From assembly GCA_020284085.1 (NCBI GenBank), contig JACEVL010000334.1:429501-493500 (forward strand): a stretch of 64,000 nucleotides of DNA, written 5' to 3'. The stretch comes from Aporrectodea caliginosa. Lineage: Eukaryota > Annelida > Clitellata > Crassiclitellata > Lumbricidae. Below the pieces are notes generated by a model. That model saw nothing but the letters and a program-made list of their open reading frames with translations, was not told the DNA's origin and did not search any database. Position 1 is the first letter of the stretch; each line of letters opens with the position of its first letter. The translations under genes and the position numbers were made by a program. This document shows positions 1-10,440 of the stretch, piece by piece.

Positions 1-170
1 GAAACAGAAGTAGAAGCAAAATTATTTGAGAATATAATTCTATTAGAAATAGAAGTAGGAAGAAAATTAATTGAGAACTAGAAGAAATAAAATTGTCTTA
101 GAAATGAAAGTAGAAGAAGGGAAATCGCTTCTACAGAGGTTAATAAGAACTAGCAGAACTACCGGTAAAC

Positions 171-2745
171 TACCCTCCATTTCGCTCTTCCTCCCTTTCC
201 TCCATTTCGCTCTTCCTCCTTTTCCTCCATTTCGCTTTTCCTCCTTTTCCTCCATTTCGCTCTTCCTCCCTTTCCTCCATTTCGCTCTTCCTCCTTTTCC
301 TCCATTTCGCTCTTCCTCCCTTTCCTCCATTTCGCTCTTCCTCCCTTTCCTCCATTTCGCTCTTCCTCCCTTTCCTCCATTTCGCTCTTCCTCCTTTTCC
401 TCCATTTCGCTCTTCCTCCTTTTCCTCCATTTCGCTCTTCCTCCTTTTCCTCCATTTCGCTCTTCCTCCCTTTCCTCCATTTCGCTCTTCCTCCTTTTCC
501 TCCATTTCGCTCTTCCTCCCTTTCCTCCATTTCGCTCTACCTCCCTTTCCTCCATTTCGCTCTTCCTCTCTTTCCTCCATTTCGCTCTTCCTCCTTTCCT
601 CCATTTCGCTCTCTTCCTCCCTTTCCTCAATTTCGCTCTTCCTCCCTTTCCTCCATTTCGCTCTCTTCATCCCTTTCCTCCATTTCGCTCTCTTCCTCCC
701 CTTTCCCCATTTCGCTCTCTTCCTCCCTTTCCTCCATTTCGCTCTCTTCCTCCTTACCCTCCATTTCGCTCTCTTCCTCCCTTTCCTCCATTTCGCTCTC
801 TTCCTCCCTTTCCTCCATTTCGATCTCTTCCTCCCTTTCCTCCATTTCGCTCTCTTCCTTCCTACCCTCCATTTCGCTCTCTTCCTCCCTTTCCTCCATT
901 TCGCTCTCTTCCTCCCTTTCCTCCATTTCGCTCAATCGCTCTTCCTCCCTTTCTTCCATTTCGTTCTCTTCCTCCCTTTCCTCCATTCGCTCGTCCTCCC
1001 TTTCCTCCATTTCGCTCTTCCTCCCTTTCCTCCATTTCGCTCTTCCTCCTTTTCCTCCATTTCGCTCTTCCTCCTTTTCCTCCATTTCGCTCTTCCTCCC
1101 TACCCTCCATTTCGCTCTTCCTCCCATTCCTCCATTTCGCTCTCTTCCTCCCTTTCCTCCATTTCGCTCTCTTCCTCCCTTTCCTCCATTTCGCTCTCTT
1201 CCTCCCTTTCCTCCATTTCGATCTCTTCCTCCCTTTCCTCCATTTCGATCTCTTACTCCCTTTCCTCCATTTCGATCTCTTCCTCCCTTTCCTCCATTTA
1301 GCTCTCTTCCTCCCTACCCTCCATTTCGCTCCCTTCCTCCCTTTCCTCCATTTCGCTTCCTTCCTCCCTTTCCTCCATTTCGCTCAATCGCTCTTCCTCC
1401 CTTTCCCCATTTCGCTCTCTTCCTCCCTTTCCTCCATTTCGCTCTCTTCCTCCCTACCCTCCATTTCGCTCTCTTCTTCCCTACCCTCCATTTCGCTATC
1501 TTCCTCTCTTTCCTCCATTTCGCTCTCTTCCTCCTTTTCCTCCATTTCGCTCTCTTCCTCCATTTCGCTCTCTTCCTCCCTTTCCTCCATTCCGTTCTCT
1601 TCCTCCCTACCCTCCATTTTACTCTCTTCCTCCATTTCTTCCATTTCGCTCTCTTCCTCCCTTTCCTCCATTTCTCTCTCTTCCTCCCTTTCCTCCATTT
1701 CGCTCTCTTCCTCCCTTTCCTCCATTTCGCTCTCTTCCTCCCTTTCCTCCATTTCGCTCTCTTCCTCCCCTTTCCTCCATTTCGCTCTCTTCCTCCTTTC
1801 CTCCATTTCGCTCCCTTCCCTCCATTTCACTCTCTTCCTGCCTTACCTCCATTTCGCTCTCTTCCTCCCTTACCTCCATCTCGCTCTCTTCCTCCCTTTC
1901 CTCCATTTCGCTCTCTTCCTTCCTACCCTCCATTTCGCTCTCTTCCTCCCTACACTCCATTTTGCTCTCTTCCTCCCTTTCCTCCATTTCGCTCTCTTCC
2001 TCCCTTTCCTCCATTTTGCTCTCTTCCTCCCTTTCCTCCATTTCGCTCTCTTCCTCCCTTTCCTCCATTTCGCTCTCTTCCTCCCTTTCCTCCATTTCGC
2101 TGTTTTCCTTCCTACACTCCATTTCGCTCTCTTCTTCCATTACCTCCATTTTGCTCTCTTCCTCCCTTTCCTCCATTTCGCTCCCTTCCTCCCTACCCTC
2201 CATTTCGCTCTCTTCCTCCCTTTCCTCCATTTCGCTCTCTTCCTCCCTTTCCTCCATTTCGCTCTCTTTCTCCCTTTTCTCCATTTCGCTCTCTTCCTCC
2301 CATTCCTCCATTTCACTCTTTTCCTCCCATTCCTCCATTTCGCTCTCTTCCTCCCTACCCTCCATTTCGCTCCCTTCCTCCCTTTCCTCCATATCGCTCT
2401 CTTCCTTCCTACCTTCCATTTTGCTCTCTTCCTCCCGTTCCTCCATTTCGCTCCATTCCTCCCTTTCCTCCATTTCGCTCTCTTCCTCCCTTTCCTCCAT
2501 TTCGCTCTCTTCCTCCCTTTCCTCCATTTCGCTCTCTTCCTCCCTTTCCTCCATTTCGCTCTCTTCCTCCCTTTCCTCCATTTCACTCTCTTCCTCCCAT
2601 TCCTCCATTTCGCTCTCTTCCTCCCTACCCTCCATTTCGCTCTCTTCCTCCCTTTCCTCGATATCGCTCTCTTCCTTCCTACCTTCCATTTCGCTCTCTT
2701 CCACCCTTTCCTCCATTTTGCTCTCTTCCTCCCTACCATCCATTG
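171..2745. repeat. pyrimidine-rich minisatellite, 25-27 bp unit
   Basis: About 2.6 kb of tandem units of the form TTTCCTCCATTTCGCTCTTC plus CTCCC. The unit is 25 bp at about 171-600 and 1000-1130 and mostly 27 bp elsewhere, through an extra CT. The plus strand is almost pure pyrimidine, broken mainly by the ATTTCG core. No frame of the unit contains a stop on either strand, so 897-codon and 374-codon frames arise by chance and I do not call them genes. It lies downstream of the last visible exon of the EGF gene and could be in its intron or beyond its end. Confidence 0.97.
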
Positions 2746-2988
2746 TTACGATTTTGTCAATTAAAACCTATTATGAGAAAAACAATAATATACCGTAAAT
2801 TCCAAGGTGTACGCAATGGTATTTTTAAAATGTTTTAGCAGCATTTTGACACGCATCTTGAAAAAGGTTTGCCATCCCTGAGTTAAGTAAAGACGCATGG
2901 TTGGAATGTATTAGCCTCGGTTTCTACACTGCCTTATTTAAGTTCACCCAGTTAACTCAGGTTAAACTAACTGACTCGACCTCGACAG

Positions 2989-3443
2989 TAGAGCTGTACC
3001 GATTAAACGGCCATACGCGTAATCGGGCCGATTATTCGAACAATCGGCATAATCGGGTATCGGCAGAAATAATCGGTTAATCGGTGCCGATGTCAAAATT
3101 GTGTTATAATTTAATAGTTTTACTTGAATTATTGCATATTCCAAGTTTTTCATCGATTTTAATCTATCGTTTTACGTCCATTATTATTTACGCATTAAAA
3201 CATTATCGTTAACAACTTCCCAACTTAATTTAAACGTCCATCCTTATAGTTGTGGCGATAGATTACTGGTTTATGTTTCGAAACCGAGCATTTTGACTAA
3301 ACAAATAATGAAATATTCGGTCTCATAAATTGGGTATTGGCAGTGTAATAATCGGCAATACGCGGTATCGGTATCGGCAATTTAATAATCGGCTATGCGC
3401 GGTATCGGCATAATCGGCAAAAAGCGATATCGGTACAGCTCTA
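2989..3443. mobile_element. non-autonomous hAT-type element (MITE) with 8-bp TSD
   Basis: A 455-bp element with perfect 15-bp terminal inverted repeats: TAGAGCTGTACCGAT at 2989-3003 and its reverse complement at 3429-3443. It is flanked by a perfect 8-bp duplication, CTCGACAG, at 2981-2988 and 3444-3451. An 8-bp duplication with TAGAGCTG-type ends fits the hAT superfamily. Subterminal DNA on both sides carries clustered AATCGGC/GCCGATT motifs, as expected of transposase binding sites. No transposase frame is present. It lies downstream of the last visible EGF exon. Confidence 0.9.
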
Positions 3444-3739
3444 CTCGACAGGCCACTGCAATTCCCTTCACCTGGTTGAACTATAGCCACACAAGTTAGA
3501 CCAGGTTCAACCACCATGGCTAATAAAAGCAATGTGATTTAATTGCAATGAAGCGGCTTCAGATGCAGAAACGCTCAAAACTACGTTGAAATTCTTGACC
3601 TCTATCAAGGAAGCAGCACATAAGTGCAGCTATGAGATAGGCTAAATGATAATGTTACATGAGCAGACAAAGGATGACTATAATTATTAGAAAAATTTTA
3701 TAAAAAGGTAGTTACCATTCAACTAAGATGTCTAAGCCT

Positions 3740-4010
3740 CTAAGACAATAATAATAATATTCGTTAATTGATTCAAACTGACAAGTACACAGTAAGATTA
3801 CATGATATAGTAGTAACAGATAACAAGTTTAACAGGAGTCGAATTTAACTGTACAGCAACCTGCAAGGCACCCATCGGTCCTACTGCTTATTTTACAGTT
3901 GCCCCATGGAGTGGAAGGTTGAATCAACCATATGGGGCTAGCGGGTATCGAACCCACATCCTTTTGCTCTTCGTTCCAGCATGTACCTTTCAACCATCTC
4001 CCCCAGAAAA
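3740..4010 (-). mobile_element. SINE-like dispersed repeat with B box
   Basis: This stretch is clearly similar to 37420-37690: shared runs include GTAAGATTACATG, GTAGTAACAGATAA, TTCGAATTTAACTGTA and GCAAGGC. Read on the minus strand it contains GGGTTCGATACCC, which matches an RNA polymerase III B box, so it is probably tRNA-derived. The family name is unknown to me and the ends are approximate. Confidence 0.65.
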
Positions 4011-4197
4011 CATCAAACTCAACATCACCGTGAGGTCTTAACTAAGATGATCTGTATCATTGCCCTCCTTTCTCCAGGTTTTGGACTGGCACCATCCTAA
4101 TTGAAACAATTAGCTTCAAATACCTAGTCTGGGAAAATCTAGATGAAAGCTGTACAGTAGTACAGTACTTGTGATGAAGGAATAAAAGTCTGCTTAC

Positions 4198-4320
4198 GAC
4201 TACATGTCCTGCCGTCCAATTGCAGTTTGAATCCAGGAAAGCAAGTGCATTTGTAGAGGCCGATGATGTTCTCGCAGTGCTGCTGGCACTTGTGTACGTT
4301 CAAATCGCACTCGTCAAGAT
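4198..4320 (-). CDS. exon: calcium-binding EGF domain (fourth of four)
   Basis: A 123-bp exon encoding one complete cbEGF domain. It opens after an AG acceptor (TTTAAG) with two bases that finish a G-starting codon, giving D-L-D-E-C. Six cysteines have EGF spacing, and the third-to-fourth cysteine stretch (C-E-N-I-I-G-L-Y-K-C) fits the Asp/Asn-hydroxylation pattern. The exon ends at a GTAAGC donor in phase 1. The DxxEC start supplies calcium ligands that stiffen tandem EGF rods in secreted or extracellular-matrix proteins. It is the last exon I can see; the gene should continue toward lower coordinates or off the window. Confidence 0.85.
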
Positions 4321-4344
4321 CTTAAACATGACCAACACAGAGCA

Positions 4345-4597
4345 TGGTATAATAGTGTGGCTAAAATGTGGTAAAGTACCCGACTGGCTAGGGCAGTAGC
4401 TGGTAAGGTGGAGAGTAGGATTCGAGCCTTCCCCAAGGTAGTTACTGTGCAGTGACCTTGAGGAAGTATTTCACATATGATTGCTTCGCGCCATGGATGT
4501 TCTAGCCTACAGTCGTGTGTGCACTTCTGAACTTTGGAAGTAGGGCAATATCAAATACAATTGTATTGTATTGCATTGTATTGTATTGTATAACATG
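4345..4597 (+). mobile_element. tRNA-derived SINE, (TATTG)n tail
   Basis: Diverged tRNA-like head (GGCTAGGGCAGTAG, then GGATTCGAGCCTT as B box), a body that includes TTCTGAACTTTGG and GGGCAATATCAAA, and a TATTG/TATTGCATTG tail. It is the same family as 37174-37402. It sits in the intron between the third and fourth cbEGF exons. Confidence 0.75.
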
Positions 4598-4836
4598 TCA
4601 GCCTGTCATCGTTACATTCAGCATTTAGTTTCCAGTGTTCCACGCAGTCAACAAAGCAGAGCTCAGCCACATGAGGGGCAAGCGCTGCCATTGTGTATAT
4701 AGCTCAAACACAAGAATGAAAACTAAACAGAACCTGCACAGGAGGTTCATGAGCTCTGCCGCTATGATTCTCATAAATCTGAACAAAGTTTTCAAATAAT
4801 GTATCGAGGACAGCGGTTCATAATCTGCTAACATAC

Positions 4837-4959
4837 CGACACAGCCGTGATTATCCTGCTCCAAAATATATCCATGCTCACAGTCGCAGAAATAAGAGCC
4901 CACGGTGTTGTTACAGCTTTGCATACAGCCGCCTTTTTCTATAGCGCATTCATCTAGAT
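4837..4959 (-). CDS. exon: calcium-binding EGF domain (third)
   Basis: A 123-bp exon encoding a complete cbEGF domain that starts (D)-L-D-E-C and has six cysteines. [10 protein letters not shown] fits the hydroxylation consensus. The acceptor has a pyrimidine-rich tract ending TTTCCAG, and the donor is G|GTATGT in phase 1. Length and phase match the other three cbEGF exons, so any of them could be skipped or duplicated without a frame change. The open frame runs past the exon on both sides into intron, which makes a longer 181-codon frame; splice signals and homology favour these ends. Confidence 0.9.
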
Positions 4960-6151
4960 CTGGAAACACCAGTAAACAGGGTCTGGTGAACAAACACAAG
5001 AATATCAAGCTACTAACAAGATAACTTTTCATTAAAGAAAATGCAATCAACATTTGCAAAAATGCATAGATCTGCGCTGTGGGCAATTGCAGGCTGTTTC
5101 TATCCCGTTGGTCCACACCAAATAGCAATGGTAATTGCAAATTTATATAGCGCCACTTCAAGAGAGGCAATGGGTACGAATAAATGACAAGTAGCGTTAA
5201 TGCTGGGACTATTATTACTGAAAGGGATTCGAAACGGACGAAAATTGGGTCATTGACCTAGATTATGTGTGTGTAGGCTTACCCGACTAACTGTAACCTT
5301 TACTTGAACCATGTGATCCTTATCGCATTATGAGCAACTCTCCTCTCCATGCCATAATGCATTAATGCTCGACTCAAGTTGAGTAGATTGATGAATTTGT
5401 TGCATTTTGGTGATTGCGAATGCGAGACTCTAATCTACTTAATTCACACTGGTTGACTCGCATGCTTAATCATTGAACAACTCCTCCATTTTAGGTGCTT
5501 TAGTTATTTTGCATTGGTCTTCATTGTATATGGTCAATTTGAAATGGAAGCTGGACTGATGAAAATAATTGTTTGCCTAAATAGAAGCTGGATTGATGAA
5601 AGAAATCTTTGCATAAATAGAAGTTGAATTGATGGTACTTTATCAGATGAAACCTATGAATTAGAGACACATTTATCTGATCAGGGAACAACAGGGTAAG
5701 AAATCCCTAAAAGAACCAAGGTCTCAGTCATTGAATCACTAAGTTTTGTTTAAATCGAATCTTTAAACAAACAGGCAATCTAACTGAGACTGATTCAATG
5801 TCAAGCTAAATCTTGAATTAAAAGTCTCAATTCCATTTAGATTCAAAATTCAAATAATTTTATCTGTAGCCAAAAACAAACGTATGACCTAACTGTAATA
5901 TGTTAGATGATGTGGAAAACATTTATTGTTAGGAAATTAAAAAATAATTATACCTGTGTTTATTAGATGTCTGTACACCCAAGTGCGATTAGCAATTGGT
6001 TAATAAAGAATATACTTACTTACTTGCTTATATTACATGATGTCTAAAGATAAAAATACTCTCAGTTTGAATAAATCTCTGATTTCTTCAGCATCCAAGC
6101 TGATATACAGGCGCTGGTTCAAAACAAACGAAGAAGGCAACGTTTACAAAC
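4960..6151 (-). other. intron between cbEGF exons 2 and 3
   Basis: No gene seen. At about 5545-5640 there are three degenerate tandem copies of a roughly 40-bp unit containing AATAGAAGCTGGATTGATGA. The remainder is AT-rich and shows no recognised element. Confidence 0.6.
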
Positions 6152-6274
6152 CTATGCAGCTGTGCCTGTCTGGGCTCAGAACATAACCATCATCGCATGA
6201 ACAGTTGTAACTCCCATCCATATTTGTACAGTTATGACCGCAACCACCATTGCTCACAGCACATTCATCAACGT
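6152..6274 (-). CDS. exon: calcium-binding EGF domain (second)
   Basis: A 123-bp phase 1-1 exon. It starts V-D-E-C after a TTTTCAG acceptor and contains six cysteines. [10 protein letters not shown] matches the Asp/Asn-hydroxylation consensus. It ends ATAG|GTTTGT. Two potential N-glycosylation sites are visible (N-C-T and N-C-S). It belongs to the same minus-strand gene as its neighbours. Confidence 0.9.
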
Positions 6275-6399
6275 CTGAAAAATAAGAAATGGTTGTTATC
6301 TAAAATCTGCCTAGATCTTACTTCGTCATCACATTGGATTGACCTACCGTTGGTCGTTCATGAAACCACGATACAACAAAATGATATAGATATAGAAGT

Positions 6400-6486
6400 C
6401 ATTAGATTAGACTAGATTAGATTAGATTAGATTAGATTAGATTAGATTAGATTAGATTAGATTAGATTAGATTAGATTAGATTAGA
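6400..6486. repeat. (ATTAG)n microsatellite
   Basis: About 16 near-perfect copies of the pentamer ATTAG/GATTA. It lies in the short intron between the first and second cbEGF exons and ends about 13 bp beyond the donor of the first. Confidence 0.98.
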
Positions 6487-6498
6487 AGACCAAATCAC

Positions 6499-6621
6499 CT
6501 GAACAGTTCTTTCCGTTTGCTGAAACAAGGTATCCTGTTCCACACAAACAGTGGAACGATCCGATCGTATTCGAGCATTCGTACTCACAGCCATGTTCTG
6601 TAACTACGCACTCGTTGATAT
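6499..6621 (-). CDS. exon: calcium-binding EGF domain (first)
   Basis: A 123-bp phase 1-1 exon. It starts I-N-E-C after a GTTTTAG acceptor and has six cysteines. C-S-N-T-I-G-S-F-H-C fits the hydroxylation motif. The donor is TCAG|GTGATT. It follows the cysteine-rich exon at 7260-7393, which ends in phase 1 with a G, so the joined codon GAT restores the D of the D-I-N-E-C calcium-binding start. Confidence 0.9.
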
Positions 6622-6892
6622 CTAAAACATTCACAACGCTGCAAATCATTTCAATCTTAGCAAAAAAATGGTAATCCATAACCAAGTCATGTCTGTGAAT
6701 CTGTTTCCTCATGGTGTCATATGTTTAGAAGATGGAATTCATTCTGCCTAGATCCAAAATCCCTGATCGACCATGGTGTGTGAATCGTTGCAAGTGCTTC
6801 TGAATCGTTCAAGTGCTACTGAATCGTTGCTTCGAGTCATCAACTGCTTACGAACTACGGCACTCAAATCTCTATTATTATTATAAATACTG

Positions 6893-7095
6893 AAATACTT
6901 GATTTCAGGCAGCATCATACTAACAAGTGAATGAATATCCTGTGTTTAGCTCAAGGTTTCATCTTCATTGTAATATTTACCTAGTAAGAAATCAAATACT
7001 TGATTGCAGGCAGCTTCATACTAAGCAGTGAATGAATGAATATCCTGTGTTTAGTTTAAGATTTCATCTTTTTTTCATATTTACATAGTAAGAAA
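6893..7095. repeat. tandem duplication, about 100 bp
   Basis: Two adjacent copies of about 100 bp share ATACTTGATT.CAGGCAGC, ATACTAA.CAGTGAATGAAT and ATATCCTGTGTTTAG. They lie in the intron before the first cbEGF exon. Confidence 0.85.
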
Positions 7096-7259
7096 GTGTA
7101 ACTATTAATATATCTCCAGATATGTGTTAATTTCTGTCTAATTGCTCTTTGTGAAATAAAAACAGTATTTTTAGCAAATTAGGTCACGTGCATTTTACGT
7201 ATGAAAGAAATTCCTCAGCTGGTCTTGAAGACAGTATTTGAAACACTGGATGAGATTAC

Positions 7260-7393
7260 CTTCATTGCAGTCTCCTCCCTGAAATCCTGGTACACATGAA
7301 ACACAGGCCTCCATTGACAAGGATGTTCCATTGTTACAGACTGCACACTTTTTAAACCTCACACAGTCAGGTTCTCCTTTTGGAATCCCACAA
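7260..7393 (-). CDS. exon: cysteine-rich module, C-terminal half (PAMR1/Factor C-like)
   Basis: A 134-bp exon. It enters in phase 2: a T completes the GG left by the upstream exon, giving glycine. It leaves in phase 1 at GAAG|GTAATC. The product runs C-G-I-P-K-G-E-P-D-C, then F-K-K-C-A-V-C-N-N-G-T, then C-V-S-C-V-P-G-F-Q-G-G-D-C. From memory this cysteine pattern and the closing GGDC resemble the segment after the signal peptide of PAMR1 and the N-terminal cysteine-rich region of horseshoe-crab clotting Factor C. Those proteins go on to EGF, CUB or Sushi domains and a serine-protease domain, none of which is visible here. Confidence 0.8.
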
Positions 7394-7479
7394 CTGTCTC
7401 AACAGATAATACAGACACGAAGCTCAAACTTTAAAAGTGTTATACATAAACTATACCCTTAATCATCCAACTGGAGTAC

Positions 7480-7770
7480 TCGATAGTGCAGTGGTAAGTG
7501 TGCTGGACTGCCAAAAGAGGTCATGGGTTCAAATCCCAGCCATGGCAGTAACTTGGTTAGAGATTTCTGCCCCACCTGGGTCCATAAGTCAACTGAGCTA
7601 TAGTGAGTATATTGACCATACACTGTCGGTGGGAAGATGAGACGGCAAGGGAGAGGAATGGCCACCTGCCTTCATATGTCAAGGCTAAGAAAATGAAGTC
7701 ACTAACACTTCATACTCATGGCTGCCTCTCAGGCTGGCTTAAGGAACTGCTCTTCTTCTTCTTCTTCTTC
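7480..7770 (+). mobile_element. tRNA-derived SINE, (CTT)n tail, with target duplication
   Basis: tRNA-like head with A box TAGTGCAGTGG and B box GGGTTCAAATCCC, then a conserved body (ACACTGTCGGTGGGAAGATG; AGGCTAAGAAAATGAAGTC) and a CTT tail. Flanking ATCATCCAACTGGAGTAC (7462-7479) and ATCATCCAACTAGTAC (7771-7786) form a target duplication. Five further copies occur at 28656, 30218 (minus), 31044, 34752 and 42088. This copy is in an intron of the EGF gene, antisense to it. Confidence 0.9.
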
Positions 7771-7827
7771 ATCATCCAACTAGTACCGGAATGAGCAAGT
7801 CGGTTAGAGTCACTTATGTACACTGTA

Positions 7828-7894
7828 TTATTTTTATTATTATTATTATTATTATTATTTTTTTTTTTATGGTTTTTCTTTATGTTTTTTTTAA

Positions 7895-7935
<41 letters not shown>

Positions 7936-7945
7936 TACAATTACT
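7828..7945. repeat. (ATT)n microsatellite
   Basis: ATT repeats broken by a T-rich stretch near 7858-7890. The leucine- and tyrosine-rich frames across it are repeat artefacts. Confidence 0.97.
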
Positions 7946-8230
7946 ATTATTACTCAAGGCATTTTACTCATGGCTGCCTATTTAAGTCCTTATATCAGAG
8001 GTGATCTTGACCTGACAACAAAAAACTGATCAAACTAAATAGTTTTCAAGCACAGAGGTCAACAAAGACCAAGAAGCTTATAATTTAGGTTGCTAGGCAA
8101 ACTATTTCCACACTATGGAAGTTCGGGCCAGTGGGACAACAAGGTCTCCTTGCGCAGAATGTACTTAATAACCAGACAGATATATGAACATCATTTTCAC
8201 TAATGCATAAAATGTTGATAAGTAACTTAC

Positions 8231-8384
8231 CCTAATGGGTACACATTTAAACAGTCAATGTTGTACCAGACTTTTTCTGGGCCATCAGAACCACCACAGT
8301 TGCAAAACAGTTTACCCGAAGGACATTTCTCACCAGGAGCCAGAGACTTCGATTCTGACGTTGGACAAATCCAGCTGGAACCAT
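8231..8384 (-). CDS. exon: cysteine-rich module, N-terminal half
   Basis: The acceptor is a T-rich tract ending TTATGCAG and the donor is TTAGG|GTAAGT. The 154-bp exon enters in phase 1 (AT completes the upstream G to aspartate) and leaves in phase 2, matching both neighbours exactly. The product includes S-S-W-I-C-P-T-S-E-S-K-S, G-E-K-C-P-S-G-K-L-F-C-N-C and V-W-Y-N-I-D-C. The C-x-C pair followed by a Y-x-I-x-C segment resembles the PAMR1 N-terminal module, as I recall it. An open frame extends further upstream to 8421, but the phase of the next exon favours the start used here. Confidence 0.75.
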
Positions 8385-8911
8385 CTGCATAACCAGAAAA
8401 TCCACAGCCATATTTCAGCACCTATCCCTGGTTCTTTAAATTGTACTGTACAGGGCAGACCCATTTAAGCAGTCTTTGGGAGCCAACGTTTTATGGACTG
8501 CATATTTAGAGGTCCAGAAATGTCTAATTTGACACCATCACATCTTTAACACTTTAACAATGAGCTGTAGGCTATTTGCTTTTTGCAGTTGCTTTTAATA
8601 CACTCTCATCGTCAAAGTGTTAAAAAGAGGCAAATAATGATCGCTATCAAGCATTCCAAGGCAGCAATCCAAGCTAACTTGCAGTGGTTCAAACACAGAT
8701 AACACATCTCCTGAATCACTCAAAACCCTTGTTCTGTTATGTTGTGCTATGCAATAGGCCTACTATGTTACTGCATCACACAATGAACATGCATTGACCA
8801 CAGACTTCTTATGTCTATGATCTTTATAACCCAAAGTCTCTGATGCTACTAGACATTGCTGCCAAAAAGGGTGAAAACAGGGATAACAAATATGCCAGGA
8901 ATTAGAATTAC

Positions 8912-9037
8912 CTGGTGTCTTTCCAGTTCTATCAGCATCAGTCAGAAGAACGGTACAGCTAAGAAACAGGACAGTCACCTGAAGAATTGACCTTCTTGCT
9001 GTCGCCACCCTGTCATGATCGGCATCCAGACCAAACA
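8912..9037 (-). CDS. exon: candidate signal-peptide exon of the EGF gene
   Basis: A 126-bp phase 1-1 candidate exon between a TATTTTAG acceptor and a CCAG|GTAATT donor. It encodes an R-R-S start, then the hydrophobic stretch I-L-Q-V-T-V-L-F-L-S-C-T-V-L-L and a polar T-D-A-D-R-T-G-K-T-P tail, as a secretory leader with its cleavage region would. Its exit phase fits the 8231-8384 exon. There is no in-frame ATG, so the initiator must lie in an unseen exon above 9.04 kb. An alternative donor (CTTCAG|GTGACT) lies inside it. Recognition rests on hydrophobicity and phase only. Confidence 0.5.
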
Positions 9038-9039
9038 CT

Positions 9040-10440
9040 AAAATATTTCACAGAAGTCATTTGAACGATGACATTTTTGACAACTCTCTCCAGAGAGCTC
9101 AGGGTTTCAGACCATCATTGGAAGTTGAAGTTAAATTGAAAGTATTCAACCACAAAGTCTTGTTGTTTAAGTGCAGGTCTGAAGAAACTACAGTTCATGG
9201 GTCAAATCTCATCTTTAGTTGGACCATGAGTTAGCTTGATTTTAAGCAGATCAATTCATTTCTGGTTCCATGCAGTGAGTCTTTCAGAACAAGAATCTAT
9301 GTAGTTGTGTTTGTTTTTCAGATTTCTCTATTGGAATTGTTATACTACTATAGTGGTTCCATAAGTCTCACAATGACCTAATTTAGTTCATGAAGCTAAA
9401 CACAAAGATGATGACGCATTTTACCATAATTATAGCATGGCACTTTGTGAAATGTTACTCCAATATTATTTCGTTTCGACTATGCCGTGGACACACATCG
9501 GTCTGACCTTTGGAATTGATCAGAAATCTGTTTCGGAGTGCAAATGATTAATGTCAAGTGCATTATAATACAGGCGCTATAGAAATTCAGATTTACTGCC
9601 TTGCGCGAATAACAAGTGCCTCAAAAAATAAATATTAGGATTGTTCTAGAGAAGTGGTGCTGCGCAAATAGCCGCGATACGATACATTAATCTGTTACAG
9701 CATTTTGCAAAAAACAGTTATTTACATTGCATTATAAATGCAAATAATTGAATGTTTTACTTTTATTTATTTTTTTCTTCACAAGCACATCACCAAAGAC
9801 GCCAATCGGAGTAGATATTGCACAAAGATTCCACAGTTGCATTATGTGTTGCTATTAAAGTATAAATAAACCCATTGCACCAAATCCTACTCTTCCTCTT
9901 CCTTCTATTCTTTCTCCACTAGCCTACCTCTCCTTCTCCTCTCCTCTCCTCCTCATTCTTCTCATCCACGTGTGATTGGTACCAGGCCGCGGAATGATAA
10001 CCGGAACCCCAATGTTGATCGCTCTCAAATAAAATATTAAATTTGTATACCATGTAAAACATTAACAAATTAGAACGCTACATGAGGCCTAGGCTAGGCC
10101 TATAGTAAACCGTTTTAAACATGCCTATAGTAAGATGGGTGGTAATAAATAGTGACAACATGTCACAAATGATTATAATGTACACTGATGTTGGAACCAA
10201 CCGGTCCCTCGTACGGTGGTATCATGACTGGTATGCCTGGTAAAACAATTAGTGGTCCGCAGCATCAGAAAGTCTGAGAAGCACTGCCATGTGAGGCTGT
10301 TTCTAATACCTTCTACGTAAACAACGCATTTTTCTGTCAATTATTCGTGCAAGTAGGCGGAGATTAGTTTTGATCTCATTCCATCCAATCATGTTCCTTG
10401 CATATGCATAGAACCTAGTTAGCCTACGGACTAGGCAAGC
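9040..10440. other. no gene seen; probable upstream part of the EGF gene
   Basis: AT-rich, with no homology I recognise. It should hold the promoter and first exon of the minus-strand EGF gene, but no start can be fixed. At 10245-10300 the minus strand reads like a hAT terminal region (CAGTGCTTCTCAGACTTTCT then GATGCTGCGGACCACT), probably a decayed end without its partner. Confidence 0.4.

Noticed and set aside
71..2764. 897-codon open frame rich in S, L, F and P
   Set aside because: It is produced entirely by a stop-free 25-27 bp tandem repeat. Equally long frames exist in the antisense.
3323..3532. Further exon of the EGF gene downstream of 4198
   Set aside because: The frame runs through the hAT MITE, and no EGF cysteine pattern is present.
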